Source: Chloroflexota bacterium
Lineage (GTDB): Bacteria > Cyanobacteriota > Vampirovibrionia > Obscuribacterales > Obscuribacteraceae
NCBI GenBank assembly: GCA_005240105.1
Contig: SBAT01000070.1
Coordinates: 1-22,822, forward strand
DNA length: 22,822 bases
Reading direction: 5' to 3'
Part shown: positions 14,993-22,601 of the stretch, piece by piece
How positions within the stretch are numbered: the first letter of the stretch is position 1
Layout of the letters: the number at the start of each line of letters is the position of its first letter
Notes under the pieces: generated by a model
Databases searched by the model: none
What the model was told of the DNA's origin: nothing
What the model saw: only the letters and a program-made list of their open reading frames with translations
Made by a program: the position numbers and the translations under genes

Positions 14993-15173
14993 TTAGTCAT
15001 TCCGACTGTTCTACTTAGTCATTTCGTTTTTTGACTTTGTCATTTCGACCGACCGAAGGGAGTGGAGAAATCTTCCGTAGCGATTCTGTGTTCGTAGTTG
15101 AGAAGACGAACCTAGTTACCTCACGGAGGATCTCTCGCCTGTGCGCCTACGGCGCTCCGCTCGAGATGACAAA
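14993..15173. repeat. Dispersed-type imperfect palindrome with repeated GTCATTTCG ends
   Basis: The core at 15036-15173 starts TTTGTCATTTCGACC and ends CGAGATGACAAA, and its halves are imperfect reverse complements (GGAGAAATCTTCCGT against ACGGAGGATCTCTCG). Before it, the terminal motif recurs at 14993 (TTAGTCATTCCGAC), 15015 (TTAGTCATTTCG) and 15037 (TTGTCATTTCG), exactly 22 bases apart. Elements with 'GTCATTTCGA ... GAGAAATCT' ends are scattered through many bacterial genomes. It fills the gap between two convergent genes and may also end transcription. Confidence 0.65.
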
Positions 15174-15182
15174 GGTTTCTTG

Positions 15183-16025
15183 TTACCAGCCGCCGCCGAT
15201 GTAGATGGCGTTGCCTTCGTTGAGTAAAACACCACTTGTTTCAGCTGGTGCCACGCTTACTGGTTGCGACCAAAACAGTGTCAACCCTGGAACCTTACGG
15301 CTGCCGGCTATCCACCAGGAGCCTGCTTGCACTTCGGCCAAGCCTTCGCCGTTTTTGTCGATAGTTACTTGTACCGGATCTATACCGTGACGAGCAGACT
15401 CGTTTTCCAGCTCAGCATGCTTTGTCATATATTCGTGAAGCACGCCGGCATAACGCATCATGCGGGTATTTTCCTCAGCATTGATACGCTGACATTGCCG
15501 CTGTATGTAAGGAACCATTTTGTGTATCCACGGATAAACCGTAAGAATTGAGTGTGGCACACCTTCACCTGCATGCTTCTGTGCTGCTTCCAATGCATGC
15601 TCCCAGCGCCAACCAAACAATGGGTAGGCAAATTCTTTTGAACGGCGATTGTTGTAACAACACTGCATCAAATAGTCTTTGATCTGACCTTCATGCGTTG
15701 GCAAAGGTTCAGTTCTAACTTTCAATTCCGGTGGCTTGACAGGATATGGGTAAGCGGTGAGCTTGTCGACTGGATTTTTATTGAAGGCAACATTGATGCG
15801 TATTCTAAGCACGGCATTGCGCGGCTTGTGCTGTTCTGTATCAACAAGTATGTCCAGACCATCAATATTGATTTCAGCAGGAGTATTTATGTGCTCAAAA
15901 CCAGGAGTAGTTGCAGTCTTATTCGCAGGCGGCGTTTGCGCAGCGAATGCCGAAGCAGAAGCTAACTGAAAAATGACAGCCAGACTTACTATTTGTCCCA
16001 AGCCTAATTTCTTCAAATGCGGCAT
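15183..16025 (-). CDS. Secreted protein of unknown function
   Basis: 280 residues from the ATG with GGGAG eight bases upstream; the frame is open to 16052. An N-terminal signal peptide (MPHLKKLGLGQIVSLAVIF then ASASAFAAQ) predicts export. After a P/T-rich linker comes a strand-like stretch (AVLRIRINVAFNKNPVDKL), a helical middle with paired cysteines (LMQCCYNNRRSKEFAYPLFGWRWEHALEAAQKHAG), and a C-terminal strand-rich part (EVQAGSWWIAGSRKVPGLTLFWSQPVSV) ending in IYIGGGW. The Arg/Trp-rich middle and the six Cys-poor strands match no family I recognise. It follows miaB on minus with a 63-base gap. Confidence 0.6.
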   Translation of the reverse strand: MPHLKKLGLGQIVSLAVIFQLASASAFAAQTPPANKTATTPGFEHINTPAEINIDGLDILVDTEQHKPRNAVLRIRINVAFNKNPVDKLTAYPYPVKPPELKVRTEPLPTHEGQIKDYLMQCCYNNRRSKEFAYPLFGWRWEHALEAAQKHAGEGVPHSILTVYPWIHKMVPYIQRQCQRINAEENTRMMRYAGVLHEYMTKHAELENESARHGIDPVQVTIDKNGEGLAEVQAGSWWIAGSRKVPGLTLFWSQPVSVAPAETSGVLLNEGNAIYIGGGW

Positions 16026-16088
16026 CTCCATGACTCCCGCCTGACAGCCCACCTATTGTAGAGCTAGCAAAGAGGTTTTTCCCTAGAT

Positions 16089-17429
16089 TTATTTCATCAA
16101 AGCAGCAACAGATACGTTTTCAGTGGCATCGACCAGCAAACCCCTCAGTGCCCAGGGGTTTGCGGCTTCTATGCGCACGTTAACCAATTCACCAATTAGG
16201 TCATCACTGGCAACGAAGTTAACAATCTTATTGGTCCGAGTGCGTCCGCTGACCCTTTCAGGGTTTCTTTGACTGCGTCCCTCAACCAGGACCTCACAGA
16301 CTGAGTTCAAATAGCGTTTATTGCGCCTGTGCGAAACTTCAGACACAACCGTGTTCAAAAAGCGCAGTCTTTCGTTTTTCACTTCTTCAGGCACTTGATC
16401 CGGCCAGTTGGCTGCCGGCGTGTGCGGGCGCGGCGAATAGGCAGCTGTATTTACAGCGTCAAAACACATTTCCTCAACCAGATTGACTGTGTTCATGAAC
16501 TCTTCATCTGTCTCGCCTGGGAATCCAACAATCAGGTCGCTTGTGACAGCAGCATCAGGGATGCGGTCACGCACCTGGCTAACTACCTTTCTGTAGAAAT
16601 CAACATTGTAGCCTCGTGCCATGCGTCTAAGCGTCCTGTCATCGCCGGCTTGAATGGGTAAGTGGAAATATTCGCAAGCAGTTGGAACATTGGCCACCGC
16701 ATCTATAATTTCCGGGTTGAGATCGCGTGGATGCCCGGTTAAAAACCGAATTCGTTTGATGACGTCTTGCTCGCCTATCATCTCAATCAAATGTCCCAGA
16801 TGCCTAGCTGGACTTAGATCATGTCCGTATGCAGTGACATTCTGTCCTAATAGCGTTACTTCCTTGTAGCCGGTGGATGCTAGTTCTTTTATCTCCTGCA
16901 AGATAACATCCGGCGTGCGGCTCTTTTCTCTGCCTCTTACGTACGGCACAATGCAATAGGTACAGTTGTAATCACAACCGTAAATCACAGACACCCATGC
17001 GCTAAAATCGCTTTGCCTAATTACCGGCGTCTCTGGAAGATCCTCCGGCAACTCCTGAATTAATTCGGCAATACGCTCGCCTTTCTCAGCCCGCAGAACA
17101 AGCTCCGGCAAACAATGTAAATTATGTGTGCCAAAGACGAGGCTAACATAAGAGCAGCGCTTGAGCAGGTCTTCTCCCATGTCTTGCGCCACACAACCGC
17201 CAACGGCAATTAGTGTGCCTGGTCTTTTGTGTTTGTTCCAATGACCAAGATAGCTAAATACTTTATCCTCAGCACCCTCACGAATGGCGCATGTGTTGAG
17301 GATCATCAGATCAGCTTGTTTGTTGTTATCAGTTTGCTTGTAGCCAATTTCATCAAGCAATCCAAGCATGTGTTCGGAATCAGACTTATTCATCTGACAT
17401 CCAAATGTTTCTATATAAACATGCTTCAT
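16089..17429 (-). CDS. miaB: tRNA-2-methylthio-N6-dimethylallyladenosine synthase
   Basis: 446 residues, the standard length. MiaB adds a methylthio group to i6A37 of tRNAs reading UNN codons. The N-terminal MTTase domain carries the three Cys for the auxiliary Fe-S cluster (Cys11 in TFGCQMN, Cys47 in NTCAIRE, Cys79 in GGCVAQD). The radical SAM triad is Cys152, 156 and 159 (GCDYNCTYC), followed by VPYVRGREKSR. SDLIVGFPGETDEEF and a C-terminal TRAM domain (about 380-445) complete it. Start ATG with GAGG about eight bases upstream. The 61-residue gene ends ten bases before it, so the two are likely co-transcribed. Confidence 0.95.
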   Translation of the reverse strand: MKHVYIETFGCQMNKSDSEHMLGLLDEIGYKQTDNNKQADLMILNTCAIREGAEDKVFSYLGHWNKHKRPGTLIAVGGCVAQDMGEDLLKRCSYVSLVFGTHNLHCLPELVLRAEKGERIAELIQELPEDLPETPVIRQSDFSAWVSVIYGCDYNCTYCIVPYVRGREKSRTPDVILQEIKELASTGYKEVTLLGQNVTAYGHDLSPARHLGHLIEMIGEQDVIKRIRFLTGHPRDLNPEIIDAVANVPTACEYFHLPIQAGDDRTLRRMARGYNVDFYRKVVSQVRDRIPDAAVTSDLIVGFPGETDEEFMNTVNLVEEMCFDAVNTAAYSPRPHTPAANWPDQVPEEVKNERLRFLNTVVSEVSHRRNKRYLNSVCEVLVEGRSQRNPERVSGRTRTNKIVNFVASDDLIGELVNVRIEAANPWALRGLLVDATENVSVAALMK

Positions 17430-17439
17430 GAGGCGGGCC

Positions 17440-17625
17440 TCAGTATCTGCTTAAGAGCTGCTCTCTTTCTTTGATGCGCTCCAAGAGGTTTTCGCAAGAA
17501 TTACGGATCCATTCCATGCGCCCTTCATGCGAGGAAGGCACTTCGTGCTCCTCGTGAATCTTGGGGTAGATCACCTCGGCATTGCCGTCGTGATTGTGAT
17601 CCACGTACATCGTAAATTTCAACAT
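17440..17625 (-). CDS. Small acidic/helical protein (61 aa) upstream of miaB
   Basis: 61 residues from the ATG at 17625 (GGCGGGAA just before); the frame is open to 17688 but the upstream part looks non-coding. The sequence begins MLKFTMYVDHNHDGNAEVIY, a strand-like start with a His/Asp/Asn-rich turn that could bind a metal, and ends in a charged helix (WIRNSCENLLERIKEREQLL). No family recognised. The ten-base spacing to miaB suggests an operon. Confidence 0.5.
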   Translation of the reverse strand: MLKFTMYVDHNHDGNAEVIYPKIHEEHEVPSSHEGRMEWIRNSCENLLERIKEREQLLSRY

Positions 17626-17644
17626 TTCCCGCCCCGCCAGTAGG

Positions 17645-17696
17645 CTCACCGGATATCGCCAAGTTATAACCCATGGCCGGTGAGTCACACATTATA
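17645..17696 (-). promoter_or_regulatory. Candidate promoter and inverted repeat upstream of the miaB operon
   Basis: Read on minus, a perfect TATAAT at 17696-17691 is followed by an inverted repeat with 8-base arms, CTCACCGG (17645-17652) and CCGGTGAG (17677-17684), in the leader of the 61-residue gene. No clear -35 hexamer is at the right distance. Confidence 0.35.
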
Positions 17697-17770
17697 TCGG
17701 GTCAAAGATAAGACGGGGCTCATATTGCTGTCACTTTTTACCACTTGACTTAACTTATTGTTTAAACACA

Positions 17771-17881
17771 CTTATATAACGCTCCAGTGCCGCAAAGCCG
17801 GCACTTTCGCTTGCCATCCAGCACCCCACGCTTCACTTCGCATTGCTCCTCGCAATGCTTCGTTCTCGCTGTAGCTTTTTG
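17771..17881 (-). repeat. Promoter-bearing repeat, copy 3, between FkbM gene and miaB operon
   Basis: Read on minus: AAGCTACAGCGAGAACGAAG, then GGATGGCAAGCGAAAG (17819-17804), a perfect 7-base-pair hairpin (AGTGCCG, CTTTGC-type loop, CGGCACT), then GGAGC (17785-17781) and TATAAG (17776-17771). The spacing between GGAGC and the -10-like hexamer, four bases, equals copy 1. It directly abuts the FkbM-type gene stop and points towards the miaB operon. Confidence 0.5.
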
Positions 17882-18715
17882 TCACATCAAGGGAAGACAT
17901 TCCTTACGTATGGCCAAAATGCATCGTGGAAGGGAATCAGCTACTGGTTTTAGTGTGTGTCCATGAAAGAGGGCAAAGTTTGCTTGCGCCAAAAAATCTT
18001 TTGCTTCGCTGCTACATCCATCAATCAATACAGCTTTCACTCTTTTTTGTTCCAACAGTTGCTTTGCACCAGCAAGAATTTTCAATTCATGTCCTTCTGC
18101 ATCAAGTTTGATCACTAGAGAGTTGCTGTCAAAAGTAAAACTGTCGAGACGGCGACAGGCAATTGTATGCTGCCTATCGAGAATTTGTTTTCTGCCCGAA
18201 TGCATAAGTGGAGCAAACGCACCGGATGTAACTCCCTCGCAAAATGTCAGTTCTCCGTCTGTATCGGACAGTCCTACTTGAAAGAGTTGAACATCTTGTC
18301 CAGCTACGGATTTTGATAAGCGAACGAAAGTATCCGGATTGGGCTCGAACGCGTAGAACTTTACTCCCTTGCAAATATTTTGCGCACGAGAAAGTACGGA
18401 AGTAAACAATCCAACATTAGAACCAACATCTATAAATGCGTCACCGCTACGCAGGATCATTGAAAGATTGATGATAGGTCCTGTCTCATCACGCAGCAAT
18501 GCGCACATCTGAGTAAAATCGTAGGCGCGCTTACAGCCAATCTCGTCTCTTGTATTTATGTACAGAGGCGCACCAAAGAGATCTATGGTCACATTCTCAT
18601 TAGGAACAAGCAGACTAGTGAGAAAGAGCCTGAGTTTGGGTCTGTTGAGAATGTGTTTGTAAAAAATGTTGTAAATCAGCCGTTGCATCTTGGTAACCGC
18701 AAAAGATTCGGTCAC
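17882..18715 (-). CDS. FkbM-family SAM-dependent methyltransferase
   Basis: 277 residues from a GTG; an ATG at 18688 is an alternative. The SAM-binding motif I is FIDVGSNVGLFTSVLSRA near residue 95, followed by YAFEPNPDTFVRL and the FkbM-type IKLDAEGHELKILAGA. These are the hallmarks of the Methyltransf_21/FkbM family, which O-methylates sugars, polyketides or other small molecules. The basic N-terminal 40 residues carry no signal peptide. It starts 12 bases after the stop of the large YD/RHS-like gene, so it is likely its operon partner; whether it modifies that protein or a glycan is unknown. Confidence 0.8.
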   Translation of the reverse strand: MTESFAVTKMQRLIYNIFYKHILNRPKLRLFLTSLLVPNENVTIDLFGAPLYINTRDEIGCKRAYDFTQMCALLRDETGPIINLSMILRSGDAFIDVGSNVGLFTSVLSRAQNICKGVKFYAFEPNPDTFVRLSKSVAGQDVQLFQVGLSDTDGELTFCEGVTSGAFAPLMHSGRKQILDRQHTIACRRLDSFTFDSNSLVIKLDAEGHELKILAGAKQLLEQKRVKAVLIDGCSSEAKDFLAQANFALFHGHTLKPVADSLPRCILAIRKECLPLM

Positions 18716-18727
18716 AAGATCATACAG

Positions 18728-20266
18728 TTATTTTATGGGCTCAACATCAACTATGTCTTCGTGAGGATTTGGTGTCTTCACGGTGTGCTTCGCCGCGTCG
18801 CCAGCCTCCTCAACTACTTCACCCTGCACCTCATGAACAGCCTGCTTAGCCCAAGGACGTTGATGCCAGGCAGTGAAAGCATCACCGGCACCACCAGGCT
18901 TCGCTTTGAACGCGCTGGATCCGTCCTCCAGTAATCCGGCAACACGTGACTCGATACCTATGCGTGGAACGGCAGCTTTACCAACGCCGCCAAGTCCCTT
19001 TAAGGGTGCTAGAACTAATGCCGCCTGAAAAGCAGCCTGACCTGCTGTTCTTGGGTCCTTCAGATCGTCTACGGCCTCTCCGATACCTCCACCTACGCGC
19101 TGGGCCCATTTACCAGGATCGGCATCGCCCTGCCCAAAGTAATAATTTCCAGCCGTTGCTAACGGATCAATAATTCCATGCGCGATATCACCAGCAGTGC
19201 CTATCGGCGTGACGGCAGTGCCTATTCCTCTGATCAGCATCTCACGCATAGCGCGACCCGCGTAATCAGTCGGGCTTACTGGTCCAAATGCTTGGTTCAT
19301 CGCTTGCTCAGTTGCATTTTCTGCTTGTTGCACCATTGCATTTTCCGGTCTATGCGGCGAGATCAAGCTACCCAGTCCAATCACCGTATGGACAGCCTCG
19401 CCAATGAAACCGGCAACTGCTTGCTCACCAGCCTTAAGGACATCCTTAGCTTCCTTCGGTACAGGCAGACTATCAATAACCTGATTAACAGCACCTTCAA
19501 TAGCTTGACCGGCACCATCAACCACATTCATTGCCTGGTCTCTATAATGCTGATCTCTTTCCGCAACCGTCATCTTCGATGGATCCGGAGGATTCACATC
19601 TTGCGGCTCACCTGTATTGGCAAAAGCATTGCCTTGCATTCTCACTTCAGCTTTCTCATTAGCTGACATAGTGGAAATTTCCTGGCGTCCCTCTTTCTTT
19701 TCATTACCGTTAGCGTCGTAATGGGAGACATGTTTTTTGTCGTAATTGACGAACTTAAATTCACCATCCTTGCCGACAATCATCTGCCCACGCATGGATG
19801 ACTTACCATCCAACTGGTTCCACTGGTTGGGATCTTTCTTGTCTCTTTCCCACTCATGACCGTCTTTGTCTTTGTACTTGGTGAGATGACCTTCTTTGTC
19901 GTAAGTAAACTTACGAGATTTGCCGTCTTCGTACTTAACTTCAGAAACACGTTTATGACCATTGGGACCATCCTCAAGGGTGGCACCATTCTTGGGCTTG
20001 TCGGAATGCATTTTGCTGGTGTCTGAAACAATCTCAGGGTTAGGAAGCTGCCCCTTTTCCATTTGCTTCTGAGCCATGGCAACAGTAGCTTCGGCATCCT
20101 TTCCTACATGAGCCTTTTGGTCCTCAACTGAGACCGTCAAATTCTTGCCTTCAGGCTGCTTATGCGGCGCCTCGTGTTTTTCCTTGCCTTGTTCCAATGC
20201 ACCCATGCCGACTATCTCCCCCATTTGAGCCGTGAAATGCTCATCAATAGCGTTCCATATGGTCAT
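18728..20266 (-). CDS. YD/RHS-like domain protein with long hydrophobic helical C-terminus
   Basis: 512 residues from the ATG with GGCGGG upstream; the extension to 20308 lacks support. Residues 1-105 are charged and low in complexity. Residues about 107-191 hold a YD/RHS-like unit (YEDGKSRKFTYDKEG, KYKDKDGHEWER, WNQLDGKSSMRGQMIV, DGEFKFVNYDKKHVSHYDANG) also found in the next gene upstream. From about 250 onward come Gly/Ala-rich helices (IGEAVHTVIGLGSLI; GIGTAVTPIGTAGDIAHGIIDPLATAG; AAFQAALVLAPLKGLGGVGKAAV), similar in style to the region before the tip of polymorphic toxins. No signal peptide. It could be a secreted effector or surface protein; no enzyme domain is recognised. Confidence 0.6.
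   Translation of the reverse strand: MTIWNAIDEHFTAQMGEIVGMGALEQGKEKHEAPHKQPEGKNLTVSVEDQKAHVGKDAEATVAMAQKQMEKGQLPNPEIVSDTSKMHSDKPKNGATLEDGPNGHKRVSEVKYEDGKSRKFTYDKEGHLTKYKDKDGHEWERDKKDPNQWNQLDGKSSMRGQMIVGKDGEFKFVNYDKKHVSHYDANGNEKKEGRQEISTMSANEKAEVRMQGNAFANTGEPQDVNPPDPSKMTVAERDQHYRDQAMNVVDGAGQAIEGAVNQVIDSLPVPKEAKDVLKAGEQAVAGFIGEAVHTVIGLGSLISPHRPENAMVQQAENATEQAMNQAFGPVSPTDYAGRAMREMLIRGIGTAVTPIGTAGDIAHGIIDPLATAGNYYFGQGDADPGKWAQRVGGGIGEAVDDLKDPRTAGQAAFQAALVLAPLKGLGGVGKAAVPRIGIESRVAGLLEDGSSAFKAKPGGAGDAFTAWHQRPWAKQAVHEVQGEVVEEAGDAAKHTVKTPNPHEDIVDVEPIK
19694..19948 (-). repeat. YD/RHS-like domain, copy in the downstream gene
   Basis: An ~85-residue unit with the pattern Y-DG-SR-FTY, D-DGH-W, W-Q-DGKS, G-MIV-KDG-F-F-N-DK--SHY. 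It aligns closely with 20854-21099 of the preceding gene, so the two genes share a duplicated or shuffled domain. Confidence 0.6.
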
Positions 20267-20322
20267 ATACCCGCCCCAGTGATATTTCTGGACAGATATA
20301 GGACACAATTTGACTTAATTTT

Positions 20323-21378
20323 CTAGGTTAAATCTGACGATGAGTAGGCTGAAGTCGTCCGCCCATCGGTCAGACGATAGACCATTTCTCCATAGAACCT
20401 ATACTTCTGGCTAAATGGACGCTGTCCCGCTGGAACTGCCAGCATTTCAGCTCTTACCTGCTCTAAGGTCAATGAGCCAATTCTGGCTACTTCGGCTGGG
20501 TCCATCTGGAAATTCCGTGCAAAAGCTTGGACTGCTTCTGGGTTAAGCGGCATAACTTTGCCTAGCTTCTCCTGCTCTACCACCTTCTCTGAACCTTTAT
20601 CCGTATCCTTAGCTGGCGTGTCTGCAGCTTTCTCTCCAGATTCGGCTCCCGAGCCCGGCTTCTCTACCTCCTTCTCTGAACCTGTATCTGTACCCTTATC
20701 TGGCGCTGGCGTGTCTGCCGTTTCGGATTTTGCTTCCTTCTTAGGCTTTTCGACGGAATCCTGCGGCAGTCCAGTAGCAGCAAATTTGTCGCCAGCAGCT
20801 TGCAGAGCAATCAATTCATCGTGCGTGTACGAATCATAATTTTTCTGGGCATCGACCTTTTCTTTGCCATCAGCACCATAGTGGGAAATATAATCCTTAT
20901 CGTGGTTCATGAACGTAAAAGATCCATCTTTATCAACGATCATTTCACCATGTAAAACGCTTTTACCATCTTGTTGGGTCCATACATTCGGCTCCGAAAA
21001 CTTCCATGTATGTCCGTCTCTATCTTTGTACGTGTCTACATGTCCATCTTTGTAGGTAAATTGTCTGGACGTTCCATCAGCATAATTAATAGACTGCACA
21101 CGACCCTGGTCATCCAATACCGGCGGATTTGGTGGCGCATCAGAAAACTTGCCATCCCCGTTCTCTTGCAACTGGACCTCAGGCAAGGTGCGGTCGCTCG
21201 CCTGCTTCAGACCTGCCGCATCAAAGCGCTTCGCCTCCGCAGAATAGGCAAGCATCGAGTCTGCATAGAGCTCACTTCCCGGCATTTGCAAGACTTTGTC
21301 CAGCTCCTGATTAATATCGCTGGGTTTGGTCGGGACATAGTCCGAACCTTGGCCGGATCCGAGTTCTGGTCGAAACAT
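20323..21378 (-). CDS. YD/RHS-like domain protein with Pro/Glu/Lys-rich linker
   Basis: 351 residues from the ATG preceded by AGGAGA seven bases upstream; the frame extends to 21414 without such a site. No signal peptide. Residues about 94-175 carry the same unit as the next gene (YADGTSRQFTYKDG, YKDRDGHTWKF, WTQQDGKSVLHGEMIV, DGSFTFMNHDKDYISHYGADG). A disordered linker (about 208-270) has two imperfect repeats of ADTPA..DKG..SEK..VE. The C-terminal 80 residues look folded and helical (LNPEAVQAFARNFQMDPAEVARIGSLTLEQVRAEML). It lies 56 bases before the next gene, likely one operon. Function unknown; possibly a chaperone, adaptor or co-secreted partner. Confidence 0.6.
   Translation of the reverse strand: MFRPELGSGQGSDYVPTKPSDINQELDKVLQMPGSELYADSMLAYSAEAKRFDAAGLKQASDRTLPEVQLQENGDGKFSDAPPNPPVLDDQGRVQSINYADGTSRQFTYKDGHVDTYKDRDGHTWKFSEPNVWTQQDGKSVLHGEMIVDKDGSFTFMNHDKDYISHYGADGKEKVDAQKNYDSYTHDELIALQAAGDKFAATGLPQDSVEKPKKEAKSETADTPAPDKGTDTGSEKEVEKPGSGAESGEKAADTPAKDTDKGSEKVVEQEKLGKVMPLNPEAVQAFARNFQMDPAEVARIGSLTLEQVRAEMLAVPAGQRPFSQKYRFYGEMVYRLTDGRTTSAYSSSDLT
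20854..21099 (-). repeat. YD/RHS-like domain, copy in the upstream gene
   Basis: An ~82-residue unit aligning with 19694-19948. Shared words include DG-SR-FTY, DGH-W, QDGKS, MIV-KDG and SHY. The copies differ enough that the duplication is not recent. Confidence 0.6.
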
Positions 21379-21491
21379 TGACGCTCTCCTAGTAATCAAC
21401 CGTCTGGCAACCATGTTGACGGCTGTAGTACTACCTATCCGTAGCAGCCAAAAGCTGGACAGGCTTTTCTAAAAACCGCGCAAATTTATAT

Positions 21492-22601
21492 TTAACGCCC
21501 GTCTAAGGCAACGATTCCCCGCACCAGGATATCGCCCCCAAGCGCGCTAACTATAACTTGCTCAAGATTAAATGCCTTACTCAGCGGCACTTCATTAGCA
21601 TTACTAATTGCCGGAATGGAATTAATGTCAGTAATTAACTTGGGCGCAATCAACCACTGAACTTCATCCACCAAACCCGCCTCCAAAAGACTACCCGCCA
21701 GTCGACTACCGCCCTCGCAGAGAATACTTTGCACATCTTTTGCCGCAAGATCCAAAAGTATCGTCTTGAGGTCAAGCCCGCTGGCCGAAGTTTGCACTCC
21801 AACAATTTCAATGTCTGCGGGGAAAGACTTACCTTTTTCTCTTGCCGATTCTTCATTGCAAAAGATAATTGTTCGGCCACCAGTTGTACTCTGACAAACT
21901 CTGGATACGGGATCCATGGACAGTTCAGAATCAATAATTACTCTCATTGGATCTCGGCTGCCGGCAATGTCTCGCACATTCAGCTGCGGATCATCTTTGA
22001 CTACCGTATGCCCGCCTACCATTACCGCATCATATTCATTACGCAATTGATGAACATAAGCGCGTGCTTCCGCTCCAGTTATCCAGCGACTGCTGCCATG
22101 ACGATCAGCAATCTTGCCGTCGAGAGTAGCGGCCAGCTTGAGACAAACCCACGGCAATCCCGTATTCATCCGTTTTACAAAAGCCCGATTCAAGAAGCGG
22201 CATTCGTCTTCCAAAACACCTACTTTGGTTTCGATGCCGGCATCATTAAGCAACTTGATGCCGCCACCGGCAACCTTGGGATTAGGATCGCCCATGCCAA
22301 TAATGACTTTGGACACGCCACTAGCTATTACTGCCTCAGCACAAGGTGGCGTACGCCCATGATGGCAGCAAGGTTCAAGATTGACGTACAAGGTGCCACC
22401 ACGGGCAGCTGAGCCTGCCTGTTTTAAGGCGTGCACTTCAGCGTGCGGAGTGCCGGCTTTCTCGTGAAAACCCGTACCAATTACTTTGCCGGACGCATCA
22501 ACAACGACTGAACCCACCATTGGGTTCGGTGAAGTCCTGCCTGCTGCTTTTGCGGCAAGCTCCAGGCAGGACTTCATGTGGACTATATCAATCTCATCCA
22601 A
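21492..22601 (-). CDS. ribD: Bifunctional riboflavin deaminase/reductase
   Basis: 369 residues. The N-terminal deaminase domain (about 1-145) carries the zinc site PHAEVHAL and EPCCHHGRTPPC; the C-terminal reductase domain (about 148-369) has LKLAATLDGKIA, SRWITG, YDAVMVGGHTVVKDDPQLN, CEGGSRLAGSLL and a terminal VRG. It performs the two steps from the GTP-derived pyrimidine to 5-amino-6-ribitylamino-uracil phosphate in riboflavin synthesis. Start TTG at 22601: the resulting MDEIDIVHMKSCLELA fits the family, and GGCGGAAG lies upstream. The first in-frame ATG is at 22577. It overlaps the pfkA stop by eight bases, suggesting coupling. Confidence 0.93.
   Translation of the reverse strand: MDEIDIVHMKSCLELAAKAAGRTSPNPMVGSVVVDASGKVIGTGFHEKAGTPHAEVHALKQAGSAARGGTLYVNLEPCCHHGRTPPCAEAVIASGVSKVIIGMGDPNPKVAGGGIKLLNDAGIETKVGVLEDECRFLNRAFVKRMNTGLPWVCLKLAATLDGKIADRHGSSRWITGAEARAYVHQLRNEYDAVMVGGHTVVKDDPQLNVRDIAGSRDPMRVIIDSELSMDPVSRVCQSTTGGRTIIFCNEESAREKGKSFPADIEIVGVQTSASGLDLKTILLDLAAKDVQSILCEGGSRLAGSLLEAGLVDEVQWLIAPKLITDINSIPAISNANEVPLSKAFNLEQVIVSALGGDILVRGIVALDGR

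Noticed and set aside
22594..22601. A PfkA-RibD fusion
   Set aside because: A run of six T on minus sets the frame so that PfkA ends in EVFFG and TGA; ribD starts in another frame with an eight-base overlap.
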